This document shows positions 1-10,673 of a stretch of 64,000 nucleotides of DNA, piece after piece. Below the pieces are notes generated by a model, which saw nothing but the letters and a program-made list of their open reading frames with translations, was not told where the DNA came from and searched no databases. Numbering within the stretch: position 1 is the first letter of the stretch; the number at the start of each line of letters is the position of its first letter. The position numbers were made by a program, and so were the translations under genes. Source of the stretch: Bolinopsis microptera. Its lineage: Eukaryota; Ctenophora; Tentaculata; Lobata; Bolinopsidae. Where the stretch lies: NCBI RefSeq assembly GCF_026151205.1, contig NC_087083.1, forward strand, positions 9,421,460-9,485,459, given 5' to 3'.

Positions 1-1
1 T

Positions 2-1603
2 CCCGTTGCAGACACGATTGAAATGAGAGGAAACACTCCAACCAGCGATGCTTTCCGACCTGATTCTAGAGTGAGTCCTACCACCACTGCAGTGAACATC
101 AACATGTCCAGGAATGGCAGCCCCGCTCACATCGCTCCAATCACAACTAGTCACGGATTCCACCAATCCTCTGCTTCTACCACACTTTCCTCTGCTACTG
201 ATGCGCTCAAGACTATGGCTAAATTCCAGTCAGAACGAATGGGCCTGCCGGTGTCCTTCGGAAACTCCTTCCATCTAAACAGGAGCGCTGATTCCCACTT
301 TTCCTCGATGTTCCCCGTGATTGTGCCACCTCTGGCTCCCAGATACGATCCCGGCAGAGCTCTACAGATGATCAAAGAAAAAGCTCTCCACGATCAGTTC
401 CCTCCCCCAATCGTCCGGGATATCCTGACCGTCCTAAACTCATGTGTGCCCTTCATCGTGCGTTTCAACAAAGACCACAGCCTCAAGGGACGAGTTTTCA
501 GCTTCGAAGCGATCAGAAAGACGACAGACTACGAGCTGAGGATCTACACCGAATACCCAATCGGGTCCAACAGCGTGTACCAGTCAGCCAGTGGAGCTTC
601 CAGACAGATGTACGGAGAGTACAGGGAAAGGATGAACATCGGCCGCGGCAGAATCGGAGCTTCCAGCAACGGATTCAGAGATCTGGAGTACGAGCGTATT
701 CCTAACAGCGGACAGTGGTTGCTTCTCGGAGAACTTCTCCCCGATCTGGTGAGATACCTGAAAGCCATGCCAGATCCCAGGTATTTACCTCAAGCTGTCA
801 ACTTCCCCAACATGCCCCCTCCTCCTCTGCCTAGGTGTAACACATCTAAATACACCCGGATGAAGCGAGTAAAAGTGGACGAGGAACAGAAGAACGAGAG
901 CAAGAAGATATGTCTGGAAAAGGATCGGCTGAGCTGGACTGGAAGCGAGCTGTGGATGCAGCAACCAATCTTCGGGAACAGACTCCCCCTTCACGCTGAC
1001 GCTTTATCTGTCTACTCGCAACTCAATCTGGCGAACCTGAAAACAGATTCCGCATTCTCACCGACTGCTTCAGCTGCTACAACCACCCCAACAGTTCCAG
1101 CCGTCCAGACCTCAGCCCTAACCACCGCTGCTACTCTCACTTCAAGCGGACTCACCTCAGCGGACTCAATTGCTAGAACGCTCACATCAGCGGACTCAAT
1201 TGCTAGAACGCTCACATCAGCGGACTCAATTGCTAGAACGCTCACATCAGCGGACTCAATTGCCAGGACGCTCGCAGCCGCAGCCACGATGGAGGCGGTT
1301 AAAACCGAACCCAGCACCCCTAAACCCGAAGAAACGACGCCCATCACACTAGGTCCTACTCCAACCTTAACCGAGGATATCCACTGCTTAAACTGTGAAG
1401 GACTCTTGGAAGGATCGGACTTTGTCCAATGTCCCTCGGTGTTCACGCACAAATTCTGCTTCACTTGCACCAGAAAAGCGATCAAGGATATGCTGCCCGG
1501 AGACGTGTGCTGCCCCAGTGGACTCAAGTGTCCCTTGAAAGGAACCACCTCTCCTTGGACTTTTATGAGCGAAGAGATAAAAACTATTTTAGAGAACGAG
1601 TGA
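2..1603 (+). CDS. IRF2BP-family transcriptional co-regulator, 3' part (5' end outside window)
   Basis: Homologue of interferon regulatory factor 2-binding proteins (IRF2BP1/2/L), nuclear co-regulators with an N-terminal zinc finger and a C-terminal C3HC4 RING that binds partner transcription factors. Numbering from the ATG at 23 (526 residues), the RING spans about 455-503 (C455, C458, C470, H476, C479, C482, C496/C497, C503), with the family signatures FVQCPS, HKFCF, CPSG-KCPL and PW-FM. A second conserved block at about 120-260 (VRFNKDHSLKGRVFSFEAI; EYPIGSNSVYQSASG; WLLLGELLPDLVRY) matches the family's middle region. A Ser/Thr/Ala/Pro-rich linker (340-450) contains a 4 x 10-residue repeat. 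The usual N-terminal zinc finger is missing. The frame is open to the window edge, and CAG at 9-11 could be a splice acceptor, so the first exon probably lies upstream. The stop is TGA at 1601-1603. The family call rests on the RING and middle block; the exact exon start is uncertain. Confidence 0.9.
   Translation, partial: PVADTIEMRGNTPTSDAFRPDSRVSPTTTAVNINMSRNGSPAHIAPITTSHGFHQSSASTTLSSATDALKTMAKFQSERMGLPVSFGNSFHLNRSADSHFSSMFPVIVPPLAPRYDPGRALQMIKEKALHDQFPPPIVRDILTVLNSCVPFIVRFNKDHSLKGRVFSFEAIRKTTDYELRIYTEYPIGSNSVYQSASGASRQMYGEYRERMNIGRGRIGASSNGFRDLEYERIPNSGQWLLLGELLPDLVRYLKAMPDPRYLPQAVNFPNMPPPPLPRCNTSKYTRMKRVKVDEEQKNESKKICLEKDRLSWTGSELWMQQPIFGNRLPLHADALSVYSQLNLANLKTDSAFSPTASAATTTPTVPAVQTSALTTAATLTSSGLTSADSIARTLTSADSIARTLTSADSIARTLTSADSIARTLAAAATMEAVKTEPSTPKPEETTPITLGPTPTLTEDIHCLNCEGLLEGSDFVQCPSVFTHKFCFTCTRKAIKDMLPGDVCCPSGLKCPLKGTTSPWTFMSEEIKTILENE
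1151..1270 (+). repeat. In-frame coding minisatellite, 4 x 30 bp
   Basis: Four direct 30-bp units inside the IRF2BP-like CDS encode four copies of a ten-residue motif (LTSADSIART) in the low-complexity linker before the RING. Units differ by one base in the first copy and two in the last, with the middle two identical. That suggests recent expansion and probably length polymorphism. Confidence 0.95.
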
Positions 1604-3540
1604 AGATAGACAGTTCGGGCGATTTATGTGCGCTCTGTAGATTTGAGTCTTGTTTTGGTATTTGTGAGCAGAGAATTTTAGCGACTGACGATTTCAGCGA
1701 TCGTGCGAGTGTATTTGATGAGCAAGAATATTTGAATACTGAGTTTGACAGAAACAGTGAGGTTGTATTAGAAGTTTGAAAACGAAACATAGTGCGATAC
1801 AGTGAAACTTTCGGGAAACTTTTCATAATTGATTGAACAGAAAGAAAATAATGTTGTGAATGTGTTTCTTTGAATAGTAATAGCCGACCAAGGATATTTT
1901 ACTGTATAATTTATTCTAATTGTGATATTACATGAAATTAATTATTGACTTTTATCATTTATAACGGATATAACGCTTATTATTCACTGTCTTACACCCG
2001 AACAAACAATGAATATCAAATATCGAACACAAATTATTTCGAATCCTTCCAAAATCAAACCTGAAACTAGAAATCAGAAAATAACATGAAAATCACTAGA
2101 AATGAAAATGATCTCCAGTATATGACGTTATAACTAAACTCCTTTCAACCGTGTAGGCTAGGACATGGCACCTAAGAAGAACATTAGTACATGAGCTAAT
2201 CATCAGCAGTGATGGTCACGTGGGATGGTCACGTGATAATCCTGGGTCACGTGATATGAATCTAAGTCATCCCGGACAGCCTCCTCTGATTCACAAGTAC
2301 GTTTTAATGTTAGAGTTTTCCGGATAATAATACGGTTTTAGCTTTTCTCTGGATATTAATAGGATTTCCAGTTGCGAGCTGAGTTTTCCAGGTGCGTGCG
2401 AGCTGAGTTTTGCAGAATTCATTGTCGGTCATTCCGTATAACTGCTTCTTCCTATACCGATATTGTCCTCCTATATAAGTCAACTAGAAGAGGTGTAACC
2501 AGGCTTCAATAAGGGGTTTAGTGGTCACGTGATCCACCATGTGATCGGTAATTTTACAGTAAATTCAACGAAACATTATATTTGACGGTAAAGAATATAC
2601 CGCCAATTGTTCGCATTGTCCACGGAAAAACCGTAACTCTTCTTCATAACTCCTCCTCCCTCACTCCCTCCTCCTACTTCCTACCTCCCCGTGTCACGTA
2701 ATTTCAACATTTTTTATCTCTCCCCCTCTAAAATTAAAAATTAACGTAATCGAGTTAAATCCTAACATGCACGCTTATTGGACATTGGCAGTTCCCATTA
2801 TCGAATCAAGGTTTTATCACTATAGAATTATTGAAATATATATTTATATAAAGATCACGTGACCTCTCTTTATATCATATATTTACCTTCTACCTGACTT
2901 AATGAGATTTGTGTGAGAGATTTTGAAAGTTATCAGTAATTTAACCTGAGCAGAATGGGAAAATTCGAGAGATTATTTAGGGTGCGTTTAGAAAAAGTAG
3001 GTGAAACGGAGGTTTGTAGAGTACCGGTTCTGTGTAGAAGTCGCTGTTAAGTTTGTTACATTTCGGAGGAAGTATGAAAATAGAAAGTTGTATTGCAGTG
3101 AAATGTGTGGTTCTCAATCTCATTATAATGAAATATGAGAATAGCTTTGAAGATAAGTATCACGTCATGTATCGACGAAGCTATAGTTTTTATCAATCAA
3201 TCATTTGATAAAGGTCTTGATGAATAGAATTAGAAGCGCATTAATGGAACTAATTTAGTTAACATCTTGGGTCAGATATCTAATTTTGAGAGAACACTTA
3301 GGGGGAATTTCCCATCGATGAAATTTATTGGTTATGACAAAACGGTGCTGTGGAAACTCGCGTGCACAATATTGACACCCTTAGTTCAAATTGGTGTTAA
3401 TAGCCACAAATTACCAAAATTAGTTCTGAAAATGCCGATGTGGAGACAGCAAATCGCACTTTGATTACTTTGAAAACATGCTCAATAACTTCCCAAACAT
3501 GCTTGAGACCAACTTAAAAATCCTGCATAATCTACAATGA
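1604..3540. other. 3' UTR of the IRF2BP-like gene and intergenic DNA
   Basis: AT-rich sequence with no convincing ORF. The 3' UTR must start here, but I see no canonical AATAAA signal close to the stop. Three CACGTG palindromes cluster at 2217, 2230 and 2248, with more at 2526 and 2855. Nothing else is recognisable. Confidence 0.6.
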
Positions 3541-3683
3541 ATTACCGTTAGTTTCTACTTGAAAGGGTGCTAAAATTCCCCCTAACTTACCTCAGTTAGT
3601 ACTTTAGTACAGCTGCAAACAATAATAGATTACATTTTCAACCGTGAAGGGTGCTAAAACTCACCCTAACTTACTTTACTTAC
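3540..3683. repeat. Two direct copies of a short GGGTGCTAAAA motif block
   Basis: The block AGGGTGCTAAAA followed by CCCTAACTTAC occurs at about 3565 and again at about 3650, some 86 bp apart, immediately left of the G/C-tract hairpin. A related GGTGCTACTATTTTAGC lies just right of the hairpin. It may be part of a small fold-back repeat. Confidence 0.5.
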
Positions 3684-3685
3684 AA

Positions 3686-3761
3686 CCCTTAAGGGGGGGG
3701 GGGGGGTTCACCCTGATTTGTAAAAAATCAGGGTGAACCCCCCCCCCCCCCCCCCTTAAGG
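3686..3761. repeat. Long hairpin with a G14 arm and a C18 arm
   Basis: A near-perfect inverted repeat: CCTTAAG, a 14-base G run and TTCACCCTGATTT, then a loop of about 5 nt, then the reverse complement with an 18-base C run and CTTAAGG. The stem is over 30 bp. It could be a fold-back element or a local inversion-duplication seeded at a homopolymer. The unequal run lengths may be sequencing error. Confidence 0.85.
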
Positions 3762-6590
3762 TGCTACTATTTTAGCATTTTCAACCTTGAACCTCATAGT
3801 TTATACAAGTTTCCCTGAATTTTACGGCTTTCTCTAAATCTCTTTATCACACTCGAAAACACACACACACACACACAGAGCCAACAATTAATGTGCGACA
3901 ATCACGGTCGATTTTCAAAAGGAGTAAAAAATTTTGCGTCAAATTTCTTGACAGTTAACTTAGAAATGTCATCACCCCTCGCAGGAGAGGGTGGCATTTC
4001 TTTTAGTGCTGTAACACAGTGAGCGTGAGGGAGGAGGGCCGTTACTTTTCAAAATAGGAGAGAAGAAAGAGATGGGATGCATGACCTGTAAAGCTGTTAG
4101 CAGTTATTGGTAGGATATCTATCGTGTTGAGAATTTCTATTGACAACCATAGAAATTAGAATAGCGTAAAAATAATTCTCACCCGTTCAGTGTGTTGAAT
4201 GACATATTATATTTCCTCTCTCTCCCTCTCCCTCTCTCTCTCTCCCCCCTCTCGTTGGGTTGGAATGTTTGAATCGCAGTGAGGCGTGACCGGGGAGTTT
4301 AGTATTATGTATTATATTAGTAGCATTATGCGGATAAAACTCTAGTAGAATGAGCCAGTTCTGAATAGTTGGAAATGTGACAGCTTAATATGACCTGTCA
4401 ATGTTTCATCCATTGGTGGGGCCGCAATACTTGAGTTCAAAGTAGGTTTGGATGGGATTACAGAGGGTGTTAGCATCTGGATTATATTCCAGTAAGGTCT
4501 GTGGAACACCCCCAGATTTCAAACCCTCACAACAAATAATTGCACTGTGTCGGGTGTTAATTGCGCCGTAACAACGTAAACCTATTGTCTCTATTACTCT
4601 CCTAACTTCTCCTCATATCCCCTCATTTACCCAGCGCAAACTCATCTGCCTTTTGCCGACTTCAGTAACTTTTAGCTCGCAAGAACATCAACTTTAAGAT
4701 AGAATTCATGTCACGTGATCAAATTAACTCGACTTCACTGACGTGTGGGTAACCTCTTGGCGCCCACGTGACCCCTCGTGGCGCCCACGTGACACTCCGT
4801 GGAGGGACAACTTCCGGCTAGTCTGTAAGTGAAAGTCGGAGTTTCGGGAGGTAAAAGTTGGAATTGTCGTTGTTAAGGAGTTAAGGTATGGGATGGAATA
4901 GCAGACAGAATAGCAGTAATAAACAGTAATAACTCTATTTATATTGATAGTTTAGGAACATTTTTTGTGTGTTTTGTCAGAGCAAGAAACATATGTCGAG
5001 GCAAGGTCTTGTCCAGTTATAGTTATTTTGGGAATTTAAACATATGATTTGGGTGAAATCAACAGTGAATGTTAATTGATTAACTACAATACTACTAAAC
5101 TAGGTAATCAGTAATTAACTTATAGGTGTCATGATAACTGTAAAGTGTAAACGTATTCAAACTTAAACTAACCTTACACCACGATTCAAAGTCAACTTTA
5201 TTATTCGAGACATCTTTCAGACGAATAATGGTTAACAGATGATAGCCAATTACCTTAACTTGACATACCACAAAAAATTGCAGATACCACCTGAATATAT
5301 CAGTCTCAACCTGCTATATTTTACTGAGAACCACTGGGAAAATCATCCACAACTAAAACGCAGACTGATTCTTATTTTGATAAATTAAGCGATGTCTGCA
5401 ATTGCCTATCAGAATGAGCCATCGTTTTATAAAGTATGGAACCGATGTTATGATTGTCAGCTGTTAATATTATAACTTAACTTTTGTTGATTTTTGTCTA
5501 AGAAGTGAGATTATGCGGTATCTACATCAACTTAGCCCATAATATCATATCCCAACCAAATTTAAGCTTGGTTTGACGTAGAGAGAAATCTCGATAATAT
5601 TATTTCGAAAATAACCTGAGATATGATTTATAAATGCTTCCCGATCAACTTGTCTGGTCCAAATTAAAAGTTGACGTGGTGTCGTATACTAATTACATAG
5701 TTGTGGTGGCTAGGATCTTTTGCTAGCGATCCATTTGCTCCTTCATAATTATCCTTTTACAATCTACATTATCAAAAACATCCCAACCAGTACCGTCCAA
5801 ATATTACCCAGAAATCCAAATTTGTTAATATAACAAATAATCTAAATTCAAATCATGTCCTCAATTCCGTTCCTATCTTGAGATATAACGACGTAGAAGT
5901 TTTCAGGTTCGAATTATAAGATGACAAGTTTCTAAATGTTGTGGTTAAGATGGTTGAAATGGTATAATCTCTAGTTGAGATGGCTGCACTTTGAAGTTTA
6001 AACCCTTACCTGAATCTCAACCCTCTATAATAAGAAATAAATTCTATTTTCCCTAAAACCACATCAACTTTCCAACCAGATAATCTTCAGAAAATCTAAT
6101 TCCAAACTTTTCCTACACCACTCTCAGAACCGGAACTCAATCTAACCAGAAACAACATTTTCATTGTTTGAAACATTATCACCACCAATCTGGCTCAATT
6201 AAGGTGTCTACCAGACTAAACACCAGCATTATATAGAAAGACAAGCTCCCCAACCATAGCCCCACTCCCCCACTGCACACACTGTTACACAGCACCAATG
6301 ACTGTTACAGCAACCATTGCCAGCACACAGAAAAAGGAGGAGCACCAGGTACTAATGAGTGTCAGAATAAAACGAAACCGGAGCTAGAAAGATTCCGGTA
6401 GCGGTATTAAGTAAACAATACAGGGCTCATGACGGCTTTGTTTGGGGGCTCATGACGGCATCCTGGGGTGTCTGAGTGTCCAACCCGACCGGGTCTGTTT
6501 CGAGAGCAGCTATTCTCTCCATCGGATGAGGAATAGTGGAACGTTAGCCTGCCCCCGCGACAAAGAGTTGTAAAAACTAGAATCTTTACT
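3762..6590. other. Intergenic DNA with microsatellites and CACGTG sites
   Basis: No convincing gene. It contains a CA run (about 3857-3878), a CT-rich run (about 4213-4252), and CACGTG at 4712, 4764 and 4785. The last two each sit in a GGCGCCCACGTGAC context about 20 bp apart. A copy of a dispersed repeat lies at 4436-4600 and is listed separately. Confidence 0.6.
4436..4600 (+). repeat. Dispersed repeat family, copy 1 (related copy at 9463-9630)
   Basis: It shares with 9463-9630 an ordered set of blocks: a TCTGGATataATCCA-like block, CCAGATTTCAAACCCT, a GTTAATTG-CCGTAA block and a TGTCT block, with indels between. The TTTCAAACC core vaguely resembles a pol III B box, so a degraded tRNA-derived SINE is possible but not shown. 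Confidence 0.45.
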
Positions 6591-6599
6591 CTCTCTCTC

Positions 6600-6862
6600 T
6601 CTCCTAAATGTAAAGGTAGTCTAATGTATTAGCCTGCAAGCGATCTGTACCTAAAAACTGGAATCTTTCCCTCTGAATTGTTGTAAGGGAAGCCTAATGT
6701 CTTAGTCTGCAAGCGATCTGTACCTAAAAACTGGAATCTTTCCCTCTGAATTGTTGTTCAGGCCACCAATGTCTTAGTCCACCCAGAGAGCCTTAGATCT
6801 GCACCTAAAAACTGGAATCTTTCCCTCCGAATTGTTGTAAGGGAAGCCTAATGTTTTAGTGT
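6600..6862 (+). repeat. Tandem repeat, about 73-81 bp unit, about 3.5 copies
   Basis: Blocks GATCTGTACCTAAAAACTGG and GAATCTTTCCCTCTGAATTG recur, with the GATCTG anchor at 6642, 6715 and 6796 (spacing 73 and 81 bp). Non-coding; a CT run precedes it. Confidence 0.9.
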
Positions 6863-7099
6863 GTCCCAGAAGGAGCCGCTTAAAGTTAAACCATAGTCTC
6901 CACCCTTTATTTTCAAGAAATATAGACAAACACAAGATCTCTCCCCTTGCTTACAAATCCTCAAGATCTTTCTCTAGAAGGCTACACCCTAAACCACTTG
7001 TCCCAACTCACAAGTACGTCACGTTAAATTTTACCACGCCTCTACCACCATTATTCCGCCTCTTCCACCATTATTCCGACCACTTTATCAAATAAACCC

Positions 7100-7680
7100 C
7101 TTATCTCGCCTTCTCCCCGATAATTCCACCGATTCTAAAACAGTATAACCATCACCCCCAAATGCTCTATTAGAGTTAAACATCGGATTGTTTCCTATAA
7201 TAAGTCAACACTCAACAACAACAAAAACCACCCCGCTCAAATATAGTTTTGTGTCCCAGTCTAGTCTATAGACAAAAAGGAAGCCTGCTTAGAATGGGAG
7301 ATAGCACGTCACATTATTTTAAAACATATTATCCCGCCCACTTTGTAACTCTAATTTAACCCGACAATGCACCATTAGGGCGGGATTGTTTCCTATAATG
7401 AGTCGAACAGCAAACAAAACCCTGTCCACATCTGGTGTGGTGTCTCACCTACCGGGGCAGAACGTCACAGCTTCTAAAATAACACCATTTTAAAGCTTAT
7501 CACACCCGCCCCCAAATTTAGCCCGACAATGCTCCATTAGGGTCCTATTCGGCTGGGATTGTTTCCTATAATGAGTTAAACATGCAACAAAACAGCCTCC
7601 TAAACCATCTGTCCCGGTCTAGTCTGTCAGGACAGAAAGGAATCATGCTTAGAAAGGTAGACCTGGCCCTCTCTGCTTGG
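7100..7680 (+). repeat. Tandem repeat, about 170-200 bp unit, 3 copies
   Basis: The block GGATTGTTTCCTATAATGAG occurs at 7185 (variant), 7383 and 7556. Each is preceded by a CGACAATGC-CCATTAGGG-like block and followed by an ACAACAAAAC-like block and a GTCCCAGTCTAGTCT-like block. Copies are diverged with indels, suggesting an old array. Confidence 0.8.
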
Positions 7681-9100
7681 AATAAGCCAGTCTGGGCTAA
7701 TATATTGCAGTATTTTTACGGTGCTATCTTTACATTAAACAGATGAAAGGAGATGGGGGTGTGACTAATGATGGTTGTTCTAGCACCCTGAATCATTATC
7801 ACGTGACTTAAGAAAGCGTCAGCCCCCTCATGATGTCCAACAAGTCACGTGATCAAAACACCACGTGCATCTTCTCTGCGCGTCTCAGTCTACTGTAAAT
7901 GCTTGTTTAGCTGCTTTTTAATGATCTAATAGCCCGGTAATCTTTCTCTGAGTTTTTTGGGGTGTGCGGACTCTGTCTATTTTAAAACAATGGGGACTGG
8001 TCTGAACTTGTGATGTTGGCACTCTCTCTGCGTGCAGGCTAGAAACCTGATAGTTGGGAGATCCGCTCATTACCGGTCACGTGGGCGCGCGTGACCAATG
8101 AGAAGCACTGCGCGGTATCACGTGGGCGCCCACACGCAGGTGAGGGTTCTAGTGGGGCTGCCCTGGTTAGCTTTTAAACATAGTTTAAAATCGTATTATC
8201 ACAAGTTTTACTCTGACACAGATTGAACTATTATCACCAGGTAAATGAGATGTTAACGGTTGATGATCATGAGGTGTTGTTGAGAGGGAGGATGGTGTTT
8301 AAAATATCGGTCATTAGCTCTCTACCAAAATGAGCCTGCAACAGCGTGCCTAGTTGTGAAATTTTTCCTGTAATCTATCACTATCAGGACGCCCTTTCAA
8401 GTGATGGTCTTTGACGATGACAGCCACTTACAGGTATCTGATCATGGGATCATGGAAGCATTTGTCCTAAAATCTCTCAGTCCATTTCATCGCCAAGCTT
8501 CTATTACCCAGACTAACTTTTGACATCCCTGAAATCACAGATTCTAGACGGGCACATTATTTCTGCTGTACAATGTGAGAAAAGAGCTGTCAGCAATCCT
8601 CCCCACAAAACAGAATCTCTCACTCACTCTCTCACACCCACCTTATTCTGTCACATTAACAGCCAGCCTATTAATCTACAGGGGCCGATTTATTGTGGTT
8701 TTAACACTCGATCCAATCACACTCTGTACTCACCATGCGTTTAAAATGGGGTCAAATGTCCGGGGAAAGAAGGCTTCTTGGCAAGGAGGAGATTAGGGTA
8801 TCAACTGTAAACACTGGAGGTTGATGAGGTGTTAAAGATTGATTGACCATTCAGTTGAGAGAGACTATTAACAAGAGCGAATAATCACGTGATAGTTGGG
8901 AAAGGTCACGTGGTTGCCAAGGTGATGCCTTATTGGTTGGTTCTCACAGGTTTTCGTCACGTGTTGTTGTTAAGGAAGCCGGTTAAAGTGCATGCGATCG
9001 CAAAATAAACTCTGTTTAGAATCCGTAAAACATTTAAAAGGACTTATGGTATTGATTGGATACTTTGCAAGCAGAACTATTGGCTGTGAAAGTGTTTTCT
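7681..9100. other. Intergenic DNA rich in CACGTG palindromes
   Basis: No gene recognised. CACGTG occurs at about 7802, 7846, 7861, 8077, 8119, 8886, 8907 and 8958. Two of these (8077, 8119) are in the extended form TCACGTGGGCGC beside further GCGCG sequence. Short open frames near 8520-8796 overlap each other and look incidental. Confidence 0.6.
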
Positions 9101-9106
9101 TCCACA

Positions 9107-9790
9107 ACAATCTGCATATCTGTTGATTCTTCGTGAGATAGTAAACATGATCATGGGGTTAGAAATCTTAGAGACGACCACAATTATAATTATTACCATA
9201 CAGAGTTAGAAATCAAACCCTTCACTACAAATATATATATTCAAGAGCTTCAGTTTTTATTGTCTCCATATCTAAACAATCTGCATATATGTTGATTCTT
9301 CAAAAAAGAACTGAAAGTCAGAAATCTATTCTGATCACTTTTTATAACACCTGAAATGATAATATTGAACTATATTTATTATATACATCACAACTTCAGA
9401 TTATTTGTTATACAGTAAATCGATTGTTCGTTAGACTCTGAAGAAAAGGGTGGTGGTAGTCAAAAGTAAGTGAAGCTGTTTTGAAGCTGATGGTATCTGG
9501 ATATAATCCAATTAGGAGCCAGATTTCAAACCCTGGCTGCTAATATAATGACATCAGCTTGAGAGTTAGTTGAGAGTTAATTGTCCCGTAATAGCACAAC
9601 CGACTGTGTCTGTAATTCAACAGTTAGCATATCTACTGTCTCTCTTTCTTAATAATTTGCATATCTGTTGATTATTCTTCCTGTGCGAGACCTTGGAAGT
9701 AAACAATAGAATAGGAAAACCCTGATGAAGAGTTCGAGTGCTAATTGTCTCCATTAATTATCTCACTAAAGCACTAATTTGCATATATAT
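9107..9790. promoter_or_regulatory. Cluster of octamer-like TTTGCATAT / TCTGCATAT motifs
   Basis: The phrase CTGCATATCTGTTGATTCTT (with variants) occurs at about 9111, 9279 and 9654, and TTTGCATATATAT at about 9778. The ATTTGCATAT core resembles POU-domain octamer sites. Spacing is irregular, so this is not a simple tandem array. Function is inferred from motif resemblance only. Confidence 0.35.
9463..9630 (+). repeat. Dispersed repeat family, copy 2
   Basis: Related to 4436-4600 (same block order). This copy carries a good stem around the TTTCAAACC core (AGCCAG and CTGGCT), reminiscent of a T-arm. Class unknown. Confidence 0.45.
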
Positions 9791-9880
9791 CTCTATGGTA
9801 ATTAGTAATACCTGTGAACAGGCTTGGAGAGGTTGGTATTAACCAATCAGCTTCCAGCTAGTATCCTGTGTATTTTTTTT

Positions 9881-10008
9881 ATATAGAAGCTGCTTACCAC
9901 TTACACCTGACTTAGGTCCAGGATCATTATAATACATAACGCCGGACTTCTAGGCATGGTGCTTGGTTGTCAGGTTGTGGGACACACTCAACTAAGTAAG
10001 GTTGAGGT
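9881..10008 (+). repeat. Dispersed repeat, about 125 bp, copy 1 (inverted copy at 33972-34100)
   Basis: Starting at ATATAGAAGCTGCTTACC and running through TTAGGTCCAGGATCATTATA and GGTGCTTGGTTG to CTCAACTAAGTAAGGTTGAG, this matches the reverse complement of 33972-34100 almost base for base apart from small indels. A T-rich run precedes it. It is probably a short interspersed element or MITE fragment; no family recognised. Confidence 0.85.
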
Positions 10009-10530
10009 ACCTGAAAACTCCCTAAAGAGATATCAACAGAGTGTGAACCACTGCCTGCGTAACAGTTAGTAACAAAACAGCAACACCGAATATCCGGGTA
10101 ACCAGTGAAAAATACCAAAAATATACGTCTCATTTCGTTGATCGGAGTTGTAAGTTAAACCTCGATTTGATTAAGCATGATATAATATATTATATACCTA
10201 TATTATTTATATACCTAAGCAATTCTACTCAGCCAGTAAATTCCAGGGTCACACATAACCTCGACGAATTTTTATAAAAATATAATTCTATAATTCTGCG
10301 ATCAGTGATGGTTTACTGGTTTTATTAATATTAAACTTTTTGAAAATCAACCACGCTTACTGGTAGCATATGTCGCATTTAAGAGTTCTAACTCTGTAAA
10401 ACTATCGCGTTTTCAATTAACCTGATTAGCTAATTATGAAACTTGTTAATTCGTTAATCCCTCACTCGGAACAACCTCTGCATATTTTCCAGCGACTTTT
10501 AATGAGAATATAAAAACTTACGCTTAACAT
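10009..10530. other. AT-rich intergenic DNA
   Basis: Nothing recognised. The open frame on the minus strand at 9927-10133 overlaps the dispersed repeat and has no recognisable domain. Confidence 0.5.
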
Positions 10531-10535
10531 CAATA

Positions 10536-10548
10536 CCGTCCTCCCTCC

Positions 10549-10579
<31 letters not shown>

Positions 10580-10673
10580 CCTCTCCCTCTCCCTCTCTCC
10601 CTCCCTCCCTCCCTCTTCCTCTCTCGCTCTCTCTCTCTCTCTCTCCCTCCCTCTCTCCCTCGCTCTCTCTCTC
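10536..10673. repeat. CT/CCCT microsatellite
   Basis: About 135 bp of almost pure pyrimidine (CTCTCT and CCCTCCCT). Open frames read from the opposite strand here (Arg/Glu-rich) are an artefact of the repeat. Confidence 0.95.

Noticed and set aside
9463-9630. tRNA-like gene suggested by AGCCAG-TTTCAAACC-CTGGCT
   Set aside because: No acceptor stem, anticodon arm or proper A box can be drawn. Kept only as a dispersed repeat.
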